Notes: generated by a model not told the origin, from the letters alone. Positions 37,403 to 45,646 are shown, counted from the stretch's first letter. The stretch: DNA of 51,166 nt from an uncultured Verrucomicrobiales bacterium (GCA_937916505.1 CALFSW010000316.1:1-51166), one strand, 5' to 3'. Numbers and translations: made by a program.

Positions 37403-37440
37403 GAAAAAAACAACGCCCCCATGCTGATGCATGGAGGCGT
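37403..37440 (-). terminator. intrinsic terminator after the hsp20 pair
   Basis: ACGCC/GGCGT arms with an inner CCATGC/GCATGG pairing span 37413-37440 around a short loop, with one mismatch. Read on the minus strand, the hairpin is followed by a T-rich run (complement of the seven A at 37404-37410). It lies 38 bases after the stop of the second hsp20 gene. Confidence 0.8.
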
Positions 37441-37477
37441 CATTTCCTATTCTATCGCTAATACACCATGAAAAAGG

Positions 37478-37813
37478 TTAGTTGGCGAGGATGTCGATCT
37501 TGCGGGGAGCGAGTTCCTGCCGCTTTTCGAGACGGAGGGTGAGGATGCCATCCTGATGGGTGGCCTTGATGTTGTTCACGTCGAAGTCTTCGTGAAGCTC
37601 GACTTTGAGTTCGTAGCGGAGGGCTTCCAGATCGCGGTCCTGGAATTCGCCGGCCAAGCTCTTCCGTTCGCCTCCGATGGTGAGGAGGAATTTTTCAAGA
37701 GTGACCTCAAGGCCTTCCTTGGCGACGCCGGGGAGGGCGATTGAGAATTCGAGTCCTTTGTCAAGGATGCGGGTTTTGAAGCGGGGTCTTTCGGATGTGA
37801 TTTTATTGTTCAT
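37478..37813 (-). CDS. small heat shock protein, Hsp20 family
   Basis: This 111-residue protein is mostly an alpha-crystallin domain: LEFSIALPGVAKEGLEVTLEK at the start, ERKSLAG loop, and the final strand DGILTLRLEKRQE matching the family's G-x-L motif. It would hold unfolding proteins in the cytosol without ATP. The N-terminal arm is very short and there is no C-terminal IxI motif, although KIDIL near the end may serve. It lies 34 bases downstream of a second Hsp20 gene; the two proteins differ strongly, so they may form mixed or separate oligomers. Confidence 0.9.
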   Translation of the reverse strand: MNNKITSERPRFKTRILDKGLEFSIALPGVAKEGLEVTLEKFLLTIGGERKSLAGEFQDRDLEALRYELKVELHEDFDVNNIKATHQDGILTLRLEKRQELAPRKIDILAN

Positions 37814-37847
37814 TGTCTTTGGGGGTAGTGTTTGAAGGAGGCTTGGT

Positions 37848-38237
37848 TTAGGAAATTTCGATGGTGCGGACTCCGGTGTCTTCAGAGGAAACCTTTTTGA
37901 AGGTCAGATCGAGAACGCCGTTTTCGAGTTTGGCTTCGATGCCCTCGGGATCGACATCTTCGGGGAGGGTATAGGTTCGTTCGAATTCCTCATGGAAGGG
38001 GTCCTCGCGTTCGGTTTTGGCGGTGACGGTGAGGTCATGCTTTTCGAGGGAAAGGGAGGTTTCTTCGCGAGTGAAGCCGGGAAGATCTATCCGGAGGCGG
38101 TAGGCCTCCTTTTCCTCGTAACGATAGGCTCCGGGTGCGCGGGTGGCGGGGATGGGCCCGAAGTTGCGGAGAGTTTGGCTCAGGAATTCGTCGAGATTTC
38201 CAAGAAGACGATTAGGTGAGTAGTGTGTCAGATTCAT
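37848..38237 (-). CDS. small heat shock protein, Hsp20 family
   Basis: This 129-residue protein has an N-terminal arm (about 1-38, with LDEFLSQTLRNF) and an alpha-crystallin domain (about 39-125) with AYRLRIDLPGFTREETSLSLEK, RTYTLPEDVD and LENGVLDLTFKK, the hallmark A-x-x-x-n-G-v-L signature. The C-terminal VRTIEIS contains an IxI-like element. It is an ATP-independent chaperone and the first gene of the hsp20 pair. Its promoter must lie in 38238-38407; there is no recognisable CIRCE sequence, but an inverted repeat of the same geometry sits at 38373-38399. Confidence 0.92.
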   Translation of the reverse strand: MNLTHYSPNRLLGNLDEFLSQTLRNFGPIPATRAPGAYRYEEKEAYRLRIDLPGFTREETSLSLEKHDLTVTAKTEREDPFHEEFERTYTLPEDVDPEGIEAKLENGVLDLTFKKVSSEDTGVRTIEIS

Positions 38238-38372
38238 TTGAGTGATTTGAGTTTTGGTTAACGTCTTTCCTCTATGGCAGGATGTGGACCAAATGGCTCG
38301 AAATCGCTTTGAATGTCGAATCTACAATGGAAAAGATAATCCCGGCGATGGGGTCATAGAGAGAAAATAGCA

Positions 38373-38399
38373 CAAAATGACGCAGGTGAGGTCATTTTG
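38373..38399. promoter_or_regulatory. 9-9-9 inverted repeat between pdxA and the hsp20 pair
   Basis: CAAAATGAC (38373-38381) and GTCATTTTG (38391-38399) are perfect inverted arms with a 9-base spacer. The position is 8 bases after the pdxA stop, so it may be a terminator (the downstream strand is only moderately T-rich), or an operator for the hsp20 genes, whose start is 136 bases further on. Confidence 0.5.
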
Positions 38400-38407
38400 A
38401 CACGTCG

Positions 38408-39334
38408 TTATGACGCGGTGAGTTTCAGCGCGAGGCGCGTGGCCTCGATGAGGGACGTCACGCTGGCAATGCCTTTTCCCGCGATGTCGAACGCGGTTCC
38501 GTGATCGACGGAAGTGCGGACGATGGGGAGGCCGAGGGTGACATTGACGCCGAGGTCGAAGGAGAGGGTTTTGAGGGGGATGAGGCCCTGGTCATGGTAA
38601 AGGCAGACGTAGGCGTCGATTTCTTTCCGGATGGCAGGGAGAAAGGCGGTGTCAGGTGAGAGGGGGCCGATGATATCGATGCCCATGGAGCGGGCTTTTT
38701 CGAGAACGGGAATGATAAGCTCGATCTCTTCCCGGCCAAAAAGCCCTCCTTCGCCAGCGTGGGGATTGAGTCCGGGCATGGCGAGGCGTGCGGGTCGACC
38801 GCGGATGGCGGTCATGGCCTGATGGGTCAGGGTGATGACTTCCAGCATCCGACCTTCTTCGAGAAGACCGGGAACGCTGGCGAGTGAAACGTGGGTGGTG
38901 ACGAGCGAGCAGGTGATTTCGTCCGAGGTGAGCATCATGGCGTGACTCGGCGAGGTCGTTTTCTGGACGAGATACTCGGTGTGACCGGGGTAAGGTTTGC
39001 CGGCAAGGTGCCAGGCTTCCTTGTGAATTGGGTTGGTGACGACGCCCGAGTAGATGCCGTTGATGGCTCCTTCGACCGCTGCTTCGAGGCAATCGAAGGA
39101 ATGGGCACCTGAGGCTGCCGAGATTTGGCCGGTTTCGATCTGATGAGCGAGGGGAAGATCGATAATTTGATCAGGGCGGAAGGGAAGATTGAGTTCTCCC
39201 GCGACCCGGGAGAGGAGGCGGTGGCAAGCGATGACCTTGAGGTGATCGCAGGGAGGGCAGGCGAGGATTTTGAGGGCGAGCTCAGGCCCCACTCCGGCAG
39301 GATCGCCCTGGGTAATGACCAGCGGGGACGGCAT
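38408..39334 (-). CDS. pdxA: 4-hydroxythreonine-4-phosphate dehydrogenase
   Basis: This 308-residue enzyme oxidises 4-phospho-hydroxy-threonine in the DXP-dependent pathway to pyridoxal phosphate. ITQGDPAGVGPELALK at the N-terminus, VTNPIHKEAW, YPGHTEYL, GLNPHAGEGGLFGREE and YHDQGLIPLKTL (metal-binding and substrate segments) are characteristic of PdxA. ATG 39334 gives the family N-terminus; the frame is open to 39505 but that region lies inside the RodZ-like gene. It starts 10 bases after that gene and is probably co-transcribed. Confidence 0.95.
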   Translation of the reverse strand: MPSPLVITQGDPAGVGPELALKILACPPCDHLKVIACHRLLSRVAGELNLPFRPDQIIDLPLAHQIETGQISAASGAHSFDCLEAAVEGAINGIYSGVVTNPIHKEAWHLAGKPYPGHTEYLVQKTTSPSHAMMLTSDEITCSLVTTHVSLASVPGLLEEGRMLEVITLTHQAMTAIRGRPARLAMPGLNPHAGEGGLFGREEIELIIPVLEKARSMGIDIIGPLSPDTAFLPAIRKEIDAYVCLYHDQGLIPLKTLSFDLGVNVTLGLPIVRTSVDHGTAFDIAGKGIASVTSLIEATRLALKLTAS

Positions 39335-39344
39335 GGGTAGATCG

Positions 39345-40046
39345 TTATTCCTCGTCTTCTTCAACGATGATGGCCCGGGGAGGCAGGTCGTCCTCCGGGA
39401 AAATATAAACAGGCGGAGTAGTCTCGATTTGGCCGTTGTTGGGATCGGTGGAAGCAATCGTTCCGGTGTTTCCGCCCAAGACGTCCTTTGGAGGCCGTAT
39501 GCCATCCGCGGGAAGTGGCGTTACTTCGGGGGGATTGGTGACTTTGGGATCAGGTTCTTCGTTTTCCTTTTCCGTCTTGGTTTGGGTGACAGGTGCCGGA
39601 TCGGACTTGACTTGTTTTTCGACCGCGAAAAACCCCCAGATGCCGCTCGCAATAAGGCCGCCTGTGATGAGTAGAATGAGGAGTGGCTGGGTCAGATTGA
39701 TCGAGCTTTCAATCGGCTGCGAAGCACTGCGGCGAACCGGGGCACCTCGGGGTGAGGGAGAGGGCTTGTTCTGATCCAAATATTCGATGCCATCAGATTG
39801 GACGAGGACATTGCCCGTTTGAAAATTCTCGAGCAGGTCGTGAGCGTCGATTTGGAGGTAATCCGAATACTGTTGAAGGAAGCTTTTTGTATAGGCGGGG
39901 CTCGAGAAGGTGGAGTAGTCGTTCTCCTCAAGAGCCCGCAGGGTGGCGAGGGGAATGCGGGTCTCGTGGGCGACGTCCTGAAGAGAAAGATCCCGCTTTT
40001 CGCGTGCTTCCTGCAGTTGCTCTCCAATATCGGACCAATCGTTCAT
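39345..40046 (-). CDS. RodZ-like membrane protein with N-terminal helix-turn-helix
   Basis: This 233-residue protein has an N-terminal Xre-type HTH_25 domain (about 5-75: IGEQLQEAREKRDLSLQDVA, TRIPLATLRALEE), a linker with basic residues, one TM segment (about 122-142, LLILLITGGLIASGIWGFFAV) and an acidic, proline-rich outer tail. RodZ uses this layout to link MreB to the cell wall machinery. The tail here is short and low complexity, without the usual folded periplasmic domain, so the role in shape control is inferred. pdxA follows after 10 bases. Confidence 0.82.
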   Translation of the reverse strand: MNDWSDIGEQLQEAREKRDLSLQDVAHETRIPLATLRALEENDYSTFSSPAYTKSFLQQYSDYLQIDAHDLLENFQTGNVLVQSDGIEYLDQNKPSPSPRGAPVRRSASQPIESSINLTQPLLILLITGGLIASGIWGFFAVEKQVKSDPAPVTQTKTEKENEEPDPKVTNPPEVTPLPADGIRPPKDVLGGNTGTIASTDPNNGQIETTPPVYIFPEDDLPPRAIIVEEDEE

Positions 40047-40153
40047 TACTGAGTTTGCTTCCTACGAGCCTCACTACGCCAGAAAACGTGTTGGTCTCGC
40101 AACGAACAAGAAATTCTTTTAACCATATGGCAATCTTGCTGGAAAGCAGAACC

Positions 40154-41053
40154 TCATTTCGCTTCCTTCGCCAGGGTGATCATGGCCCGTGCAGGCGTGG
40201 CGGTATGGAGGGTGATCATGGTTTCCTGATCCTGGTCTTTCTTGGGCTTGCGGTTGCCCATGTTTTTGATGAGGGCAACGTGACCGATGACATTCCCGCA
40301 GTGGTCGAGGACGGCGGATCCGCTGGAGCCTGGAGCCCAACGGCTGCTGACATTGAGCTTAAGGGCACCCATGGCCTTGAGAGAGGAGTCGTCGTCTCCG
40401 CGTTTTGTGTCGTTCCAAAAGAAGCGATTGACGATCCCTTGTGAGAAATATTGTCCCTGGTTGAGGGGGCGGCTCAGGCAGAAAGCGGCATTCCCGGGGT
40501 GGATCTGGTCATTGAGGGCGAGGGGCTTGGTTTTTGCGTCAATTCTGACGAGGGCCCCATCAATGTTTTGATCGTTGGCAATAATCCCGGTGACTGGAAA
40601 GACTTTTCCGCAGTGATCGACTGCGATTAGTCCACCCTTGCGGATTTTTTCGCCATCCATCTCGATGACGTGCGAGCAAGTCCCCAGAACTCCATCGGCC
40701 GTCAAGGCGTAGCCGCCGGCGAGATCGACGTGCCAGTTGTCACAATTATTGCAGAGGTAGGCCCAGCCGATCCGATAGCCGCTCTCCTTGGCAAGCCGGG
40801 CGATCCTGGTGGGTGAAAGACTTTGCGTTTTCGCGGTAACGAGGTTGAGCGGTGCCGAAGTGGGGGACTTTAAGGAGATTTTGATTTTTTCGAGACTCAT
40901 GAGTTTGCCTTCTTCGAGGAGCACTTCCACTTGTTTGGAAATGGTAAGGTCTTCGGATCGGAGGCCGGTGCGTGACTGTTCGAAGATTGTCACTCCGGGG
41001 GCCTGGGCATGGATCGGGAGAGTCAGGGTGAAGGCAAGGAAGAGGAATTTCAT
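40154..41053 (-). CDS. exported trypsin-like serine protease
   Basis: This 299-residue protein has a signal peptide (1-16), a unique N-terminal region (about 17-95), and a trypsin-like domain. The catalytic triad can be read as H128 in TCSHVIE, D165 in NIDGALV and S244 in PGSSGSAVLD. The last motif GSSGS is a common variant in bacterial S1 proteases. A CNNC pair (101-104) and other cysteines (126, 148, 192) suggest disulfides or a metal site. A role in envelope protein quality control or matrix processing is possible but unproven. There is no PDZ domain, unlike HtrA. Confidence 0.78.
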   Translation of the reverse strand: MKFLFLAFTLTLPIHAQAPGVTIFEQSRTGLRSEDLTISKQVEVLLEEGKLMSLEKIKISLKSPTSAPLNLVTAKTQSLSPTRIARLAKESGYRIGWAYLCNNCDNWHVDLAGGYALTADGVLGTCSHVIEMDGEKIRKGGLIAVDHCGKVFPVTGIIANDQNIDGALVRIDAKTKPLALNDQIHPGNAAFCLSRPLNQGQYFSQGIVNRFFWNDTKRGDDDSSLKAMGALKLNVSSRWAPGSSGSAVLDHCGNVIGHVALIKNMGNRKPKKDQDQETMITLHTATPARAMITLAKEAK

Positions 41054-41088
41054 GTGATTGATTAGCGAAGGAGGCAGGTGGATTTGTC

Positions 41089-41116
41089 ACCGGGAATGAG
41101 ATTCATGATTCCCGGT
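41089..41116. promoter_or_regulatory. inverted repeat upstream of the serine protease gene
   Basis: ACCGGGAAT (41089-41097) and ATTCCCGGT (41108-41116) are perfect inverted arms around a 10-base spacer, 36 bases upstream of the protease start codon. No T run follows, so an operator is more likely than a terminator. Confidence 0.45.
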
Positions 41117-41211
41117 AATTCAGAAGAATCAAGGGTGGCATGGGAGATGCATTGTTTTGACCCGGTTCTGTGGGGTTGAGTTTGTTGCCCCGGAGTCATT
41201 GTCGATTGTGT

Positions 41212-41245
41212 GAAAATAAAGGGCGGGTCTTCGGATCCGCCCTTT
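41212..41245 (-). terminator. intrinsic terminator of the barrel-protein gene
   Basis: A 12-bp stem (AAAGGGCGGGTC at 41218-41229 with GATCCGCCCTTT at 41234-41245, one G-T pair) closes a tetraloop that reads TTCG on the plus strand. On the minus strand it is followed by TTTATTTT. It begins 13 bases after the stop of the gene at 41258-42148. Confidence 0.88.
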
Positions 41246-41257
41246 ACAATTGTCACC

Positions 41258-42148
41258 TTACCATTCGTAGAGATTGATTCCAACGTAACCAAAAAACCCA
41301 CTATCCAGCTCATCCTTGAAAAGGCGATCATTTCTCAGTTCGGCCTGCAGTTCGTTGGCAAAGGTGGCACCCGCCCAGACCGTGAGCCAGACTCCATGGC
41401 GAAGTTTGTAGTCGAGTCCGATGCCGGCATTGTAGCTTCTAAAGCCGTAATCGACCGATTCCCCTGAGTCTTCTTCGACATTCCAAAGTCCGCCCATGGG
41501 AAAACCTCCGGCCCGGACGACAAGGTTTTCGTTGAACCGATGGGAAAGGGTGATTCGGGGACCGATCAGTGTCAGGGCCCATTCGTCAGCGGGAATCCAG
41601 GTGAAGCCAAGGCCGGGAATGACCCTGGCCTCTCCAAAGTTTCGGCTGCGGGAGAGGCCGAAGTTGAGGGTGAAGGAGTCGGAAAATTCGTATTGGGCGG
41701 CCAGCTTTGCCGTGAAGTCATAGTCGTCGCTGCCGAGATGTTTGAAATCGCTAGCAAGTTCACCGGAAAGCTGTGCGAAGAAAGTCCAGGGAGAGTTTTC
41801 CCGGTGATAGATTGCTGAGATCGGGAGGGAGAGGTTGTGAAGATCATCAAGTTCCTCACGCCGGGGGGAGGCGCCCTGGTCGATCCGGGTGAGCCGATAT
41901 CCCAGTCCGTAGAAGAGCGTCATTTCATCGGAGATTTTGGTGTTGAGCCCAAAGCCACCTTGCAAGGTCATTTGCTCCCATGAGAAATCGCTGCCGGTTT
42001 TATCGCTGCTGGCTCCGTTTCCGTAGAGAAACCCGAATCTGGCGGGAGTGGCGGTGAGCGGTGAACGTGTTTCGTCCCGGGAGGGAGTGGTGAGAGCTGC
42101 GAAAACAGTCTGTGTCAAGCAGGACAGGAGGAGGGAAATTCGAAGCAT
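41258..42148 (-). CDS. exported outer-membrane beta-barrel-like protein
   Basis: This 296-residue protein has a signal peptide (1-17, MLRISLLLSCLTQTVFA) and a long series of alternating amphipathic strands rich in Gly, Tyr, Phe and Trp, ending in the aromatic residue Trp (INLYEW), as expected for an outer membrane barrel. It resembles the DUF6268 type, in which strands such as TLFYGLGYRLT, WTFFAQLSGELA and FTLNFGLSRSR recur. Transport function is not known. ATG 42148 is chosen because the signal peptide begins there; upstream frame sequence to 42244 overlaps a transposase-like remnant. Confidence 0.75.
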   Translation of the reverse strand: MLRISLLLSCLTQTVFAALTTPSRDETRSPLTATPARFGFLYGNGASSDKTGSDFSWEQMTLQGGFGLNTKISDEMTLFYGLGYRLTRIDQGASPRREELDDLHNLSLPISAIYHRENSPWTFFAQLSGELASDFKHLGSDDYDFTAKLAAQYEFSDSFTLNFGLSRSRNFGEARVIPGLGFTWIPADEWALTLIGPRITLSHRFNENLVVRAGGFPMGGLWNVEEDSGESVDYGFRSYNAGIGLDYKLRHGVWLTVWAGATFANELQAELRNDRLFKDELDSGFFGYVGINLYEW

Positions 42149-42195
42149 GGAATCATTATGGATGCATATTGGAGATGGGAAAGTGATCATTCGTT

Positions 42196-42371
42196 TCAAA
42201 TCAAAGTCTTGAAGAATGGTGGTTGAGGCCTGCCGAGGTGCCACTGAGCCTGTCGCGGGACCGCCAACAACCGGACCATCGAATACAACAGCACATGCAG
42301 CTTTCCAGCTCCGGCGGGAGATGCGTCCAAAGTGTTTGATTGGATCGAGCCGAACCAGGGAAGCGGAACGG
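42196..42371 (-). pseudogene. probable IS4-type transposase C-terminal remnant
   Basis: A minus-strand frame ending at TGA 42196-42198 encodes a segment with KLHVLLYSMVRLLAVPRQAQ, matching the pattern of the last helix in many IS4-family DDE transposases (Lys ... His ... Leu-x-Tyr-x-Met-Val-Arg-Leu). Upstream residues in another frame (TLWTHLPPELE) look like the preceding part, so at least one frameshift is needed. No start, catalytic triad or terminal inverted repeats remain. This is pattern matching from memory; a chance resemblance is possible. Confidence 0.35.
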
Positions 42372-43178
42372 CTAGCGATTTTTCTTAAGGTTTTGGTCCC
42401 TCAACTTCCTGAGATGATCCATGTAGCGGGATCGCTCGGCGATATCGACATCGACCCTGGGATTGACGAAGGGATTATTTTCTCCGAATTTTGACCACGG
42501 GCCACCTTTCGGGACTCTGGAAAATTCGACAAAGCGCCAGTGCACGGTGGCCTTGTTTCCAATGCCGAGATAGTCGCGGATTCCCGGCGAGATGTCGATT
42601 CCCGCGCCCTGATTATTGGTGTTCTTTGGGCGCTTTTGGCCAAAGACGTATTCCCAGTCGTTGGTCACGAATGGTCCGCAATCCTCCCACTGGCCGTAAC
42701 AAACCTTTTGCGTGTAGGGGCTGTAAATCTGGATCCAGCGCCCTTTGCAAACAGATGTGCCGGGAGTTCGCGCGACACGGTTCCACCAGGGAATGGCGCG
42801 GGCAGCCTCCGGCTTGTGCGTCTTGTGGTTGAGGCAATCGTTGTAGGGAAGGGCGATGTAGAAAGGGTTTTGCCCGGGGACGACACCGGTGGGAAGATAT
42901 CCGGTGCGGGCCTTGGGGTCGGGATTATCGTATCCGCCAAAGTTTTTTTGCCAGTTTTGGTCCCAGGAAGATTTGTTGTTGGGAGTGGGATTGTTGGAGG
43001 TTGGTTTCTCTCCGATCCAGAAAACAGTCGCGGTGATGTTTTTTTTCCAGGGATAAACCGTGGTCTTTTGGACCTTAAAGGGATCCTTGGGAGCGGGCAC
43101 CACCGTGATGCTCGCGCCACTTTGGGCTGAAGCGAGGGAGCTGGCACAAATCAGTTGGATGACAATGCGTTTGATCAA
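42372..43178 (-). CDS. exported double-psi beta-barrel (RlpA-like) protein
   Basis: This 268-residue protein starts at a TTG (43178) that opens a good signal peptide (1-18, ending LASAQ). No ATG fits. The middle and C-terminal part (about 120-230) shows features of the double-psi barrel of RlpA-like proteins: SVCKGRWIQIYSP, YGQWEDCGPF (the conserved Asp-Cys-Gly-Pro) and AGIDISPGIRDYLGI. RlpA members cleave naked glycan strands of peptidoglycan, and others bind polysaccharide. Catalytic activity here is uncertain. It is divergent from the deacetylase gene at 43284. Confidence 0.75.
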   Translation of the reverse strand: MIKRIVIQLICASSLASAQSGASITVVPAPKDPFKVQKTTVYPWKKNITATVFWIGEKPTSNNPTPNNKSSWDQNWQKNFGGYDNPDPKARTGYLPTGVVPGQNPFYIALPYNDCLNHKTHKPEAARAIPWWNRVARTPGTSVCKGRWIQIYSPYTQKVCYGQWEDCGPFVTNDWEYVFGQKRPKNTNNQGAGIDISPGIRDYLGIGNKATVHWRFVEFSRVPKGGPWSKFGENNPFVNPRVDVDIAERSRYMDHLRKLRDQNLKKNR

Positions 43179-43283
43179 GATAGAGGTAGGTTAGCGGAAC
43201 TTTTCAAAATTTCCAGCGAGGACTGCGACAAGGTCTGTGCTTGCAGGCGGAGCGTCGGGGCGCGAGAGTGGGGGCAGATCGAA

Positions 43284-44195
43284 ATGCGCTGTTTTTATTC
43301 GTCAGAATTCTACATGGAACTGCCAGACGGGCACCCTTTCCCGATGGATAAATTCGAGGTGTCCAAGGATATGCTGGTGGGCAGTGGGATTGTGAAAGGG
43401 GAGGATATTGTCGAAGTGAAGGCCGCCGGGAATCACGTGCTGCGACGCGTTCATGATCAAGACTATCTATCGAAGATTTACTACGGCCAACTCGACCGAA
43501 AGGAGCAGATCCAGCTTGGCTTGCCATTGACTCCGAAGCTGTATCAACGCAGTGCCACGGAGGTTGAGGCGACGAGGCAGGCATGTTACGCGGCCTTGCA
43601 GGATGGCGTGGCGGCAGTGCTGGCGGGTGGCACCCATCACTCGTTTCAAAACCGGGGAGAGGGATATTGTGTCTTCAATGACATCGCGATTGCGATTCGT
43701 GATCTGCAGGTTCAACGACCGGGCATCAGGGTCATGGTGGTGGATACCGATGCGCACCAGGGGGACGGAACAAACAGCATCCTGGGAGATGATCCGAATG
43801 TCTTCACCTACTCGATCCATGTCGGGCGGAACTTCCCGACGCGAAAGGTGAATGGGTCGATGGATGTTGAGACGGTGCGGTATGTGGAGGGAGAGATGTA
43901 TCTCAAGCAACTTTTCACGACCTTGGCGGCAGCGCTGGACGTCTTTTCGCCGGACCTGGTGATTTGGATAGCGGGTGCGGACAACCATCGTAATGACCGC
44001 ATGGGGCAAATGTTGCTCGACTTGAAGGATTTCATGCGGCGGGATGAAGTGATTTTACGCGCCTTTTTGGGAAACCGGATCCCCGTGGCTATTCTTTACG
44101 GAGGCGGTTATAATCGCCAGGCCGAATACACCGCCAAGATTCATCGCAACACCATTGCAACAGCTGCCAAGGTTGCGAGAGAATTGGGGAGATGA
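43284..44195 (+). CDS. histone deacetylase-family amidohydrolase
   Basis: This 303-residue protein shows the arginase/deacetylase active site: H118-H119 in GGTHHSF, D156 and H158 in VDTDAHQGDGT, D233 in AGADNH and catalytic Tyr276 in YGGGYN. The zinc-dependent enzyme removes acetyl or similar groups from lysines, polyamines or small metabolites. The short class IV-like form points to a bacterial deacetylase of unknown substrate. Its stop overlaps panE by 4 bases, so the two are co-translated. The frame is open from 43155; ATG 43284 gives the family N-terminus. The upstream part is antisense to the RlpA-like gene leader. Confidence 0.9.
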   Translation: MRCFYSSEFYMELPDGHPFPMDKFEVSKDMLVGSGIVKGEDIVEVKAAGNHVLRRVHDQDYLSKIYYGQLDRKEQIQLGLPLTPKLYQRSATEVEATRQACYAALQDGVAAVLAGGTHHSFQNRGEGYCVFNDIAIAIRDLQVQRPGIRVMVVDTDAHQGDGTNSILGDDPNVFTYSIHVGRNFPTRKVNGSMDVETVRYVEGEMYLKQLFTTLAAALDVFSPDLVIWIAGADNHRNDRMGQMLLDLKDFMRRDEVILRAFLGNRIPVAILYGGGYNRQAEYTAKIHRNTIATAAKVARELGR

Positions 44196-45118
44196 AGAGT
44201 TTTGCAATCGTAGGTTCGGGCGCGGTGGGTAGCTACTATGGTGGCCGTCTGGCCGAAGCCGGGCATGATGTTCGGTTTTTGATGCGAACAGCCTGCGAGA
44301 TGGTCAAAAAGACCGGTCTCAAGGTTGAGAGTTCCGATGGGGATTTTTTTCTTCCGGAGGTGAATTGTGCCCGAACCAGCGAAGAATTGGGAAAGGTCGA
44401 TGTTGTCATCGTGGCTTGGAAGGCGACGTCGAATGAGCATTTTGAAAAGGTGATCACGCCATTGCTTCACGGTGATACGATCATCCTGACCCTGCAAAAC
44501 GGACTGGGGAACATTGAGGCCTTGGGAAATCTATTTGGGATTCACCGGGTTCTGGGAGGGATGTGCTTTGTGTGCATCAATCGGATTGAACCGGGTCTGA
44601 TCCGTCACACTGCCTGCGGCAACATCGTGATGGGGGAGGCAAAGCCGGGGATCACTCCGAGACTGGAGGAAATGGTGGAAATCTTTGAATCCGCCAAGGT
44701 GAAGTGCAGCGCAGTGGAGGATTTTGGCGAAGCCCAGTGGCGGAAGCTGGTGTGGAATGTTCCCTTTAACGGGCTTTGTATCACCGAAGGTGGAATCGAT
44801 ACAGGGGTGCTCCTGGCGATGCCGGATGGTGAGAAGCGGGTGCGTGATCTCATGAAGGAAGTCACCCAAATCGCGTGGGCTTTGGGTTACGAAATTGAAG
44901 ACGAATACATCGACTTCCAAATCGAGCGGACCTATCCGATGGAGGACTACAAGCCCTCGAGTATGTTGGATTTTGTGAACGGGAATCCGGTTGAGATTGA
45001 AGCAATTTGGGGTGAGCCGTGGCGCAAGGCCCGGGAGGCGGGAGTGGAGGTTCCCAATCTCACGATCCTATACGGACTGATCAAATCGATGGTCGCAAGT
45101 CGAGTCAGTCAGTGGTGA
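44192..45118 (+). CDS. panE: 2-dehydropantoate 2-reductase (ketopantoate reductase)
   Basis: This 308-residue enzyme uses NADPH to reduce ketopantoate to pantoate for pantothenate and CoA synthesis. GSGAVGSYYGGRL is the dinucleotide-binding motif, VAWKATS has the typical lysine region, QNGLGN and the C-terminal helical domain (NVPFNGLC) with conserved Asn match PanE/ApbA. Substrate may vary in this family, so identity is probable rather than certain. It overlaps the convergent phosphatase gene by 14 bases at the 3' ends. Confidence 0.88.
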   Translation: MKSFAIVGSGAVGSYYGGRLAEAGHDVRFLMRTACEMVKKTGLKVESSDGDFFLPEVNCARTSEELGKVDVVIVAWKATSNEHFEKVITPLLHGDTIILTLQNGLGNIEALGNLFGIHRVLGGMCFVCINRIEPGLIRHTACGNIVMGEAKPGITPRLEEMVEIFESAKVKCSAVEDFGEAQWRKLVWNVPFNGLCITEGGIDTGVLLAMPDGEKRVRDLMKEVTQIAWALGYEIEDEYIDFQIERTYPMEDYKPSSMLDFVNGNPVEIEAIWGEPWRKAREAGVEVPNLTILYGLIKSMVASRVSQW

Positions 45119-45599
45119 TGCCAAGCTCGCCTTTGACGTAGTCGAGGAGGCCTACGGCTCCGTCTTCGATGAGATCAGCGACGAGCTGAAAGCCAGCTTC
45201 GCCACCGTAGTAGGGGTCGGGGACTTCGGTGTGCTCGTGGTTGCGGCAAAAGTCGGTGAACTTACGGACTCTTGCGCGGTCGACGTCGGTTTTGGCGAGC
45301 TTGAGGACGTTGTGGTGGTTTTCGTCGTCCATGGTGAGGATGAGATCGAAAGCCTCAAAATCATGGAAGCCAAACTGTCGGGCATAGCCGGTGACCTTGT
45401 AACCGCGCCTTCGGAGGGTTTCGGACATGCGGGAATCCGGCTTCTTTCCCGTGTGAAAGCCGATGGTGCCGGCGGAGTCGCATTGGATTCGGTCGGAAAG
45501 CCCTGCTTCTTTGACGACATGGCGGAAGATGTTGTCGCCCGCAGGGGATCGGCAGATGTTGCCCATACAAACGAAAACGAGATTATAGCGGTCTTTCAC
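45105..45599 (-). CDS. low-molecular-weight protein tyrosine phosphatase
   Basis: This 164-residue enzyme has the P-loop CMGNICRS (Cys11 nucleophile, Arg17) and a C-terminal DPYYGG motif with the general-acid Asp. Such phosphatases act on tyrosine-phosphorylated proteins, often exopolysaccharide kinases. It starts with GTG at 45599; the divergent ABC gene begins 47 bases away, so promoters overlap. The last 14 bases overlap panE on the other strand. No cognate kinase is found nearby. Confidence 0.92.
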   Translation of the reverse strand: MKDRYNLVFVCMGNICRSPAGDNIFRHVVKEAGLSDRIQCDSAGTIGFHTGKKPDSRMSETLRRRGYKVTGYARQFGFHDFEAFDLILTMDDENHHNVLKLAKTDVDRARVRKFTDFCRNHEHTEVPDPYYGGEAGFQLVADLIEDGAVGLLDYVKGELGITTD

Positions 45600-45646
45600 G
45601 AGACAAATGCTAAAACCGCTCTCGTTCCAATGACAGGCAAAGAATC

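Noticed and set aside
42196-42371. SRP (4.5S) RNA gene
   Set aside because: A GGTCCGG string is present, but the conserved SRP helix 8 sequence and its pairing are absent.
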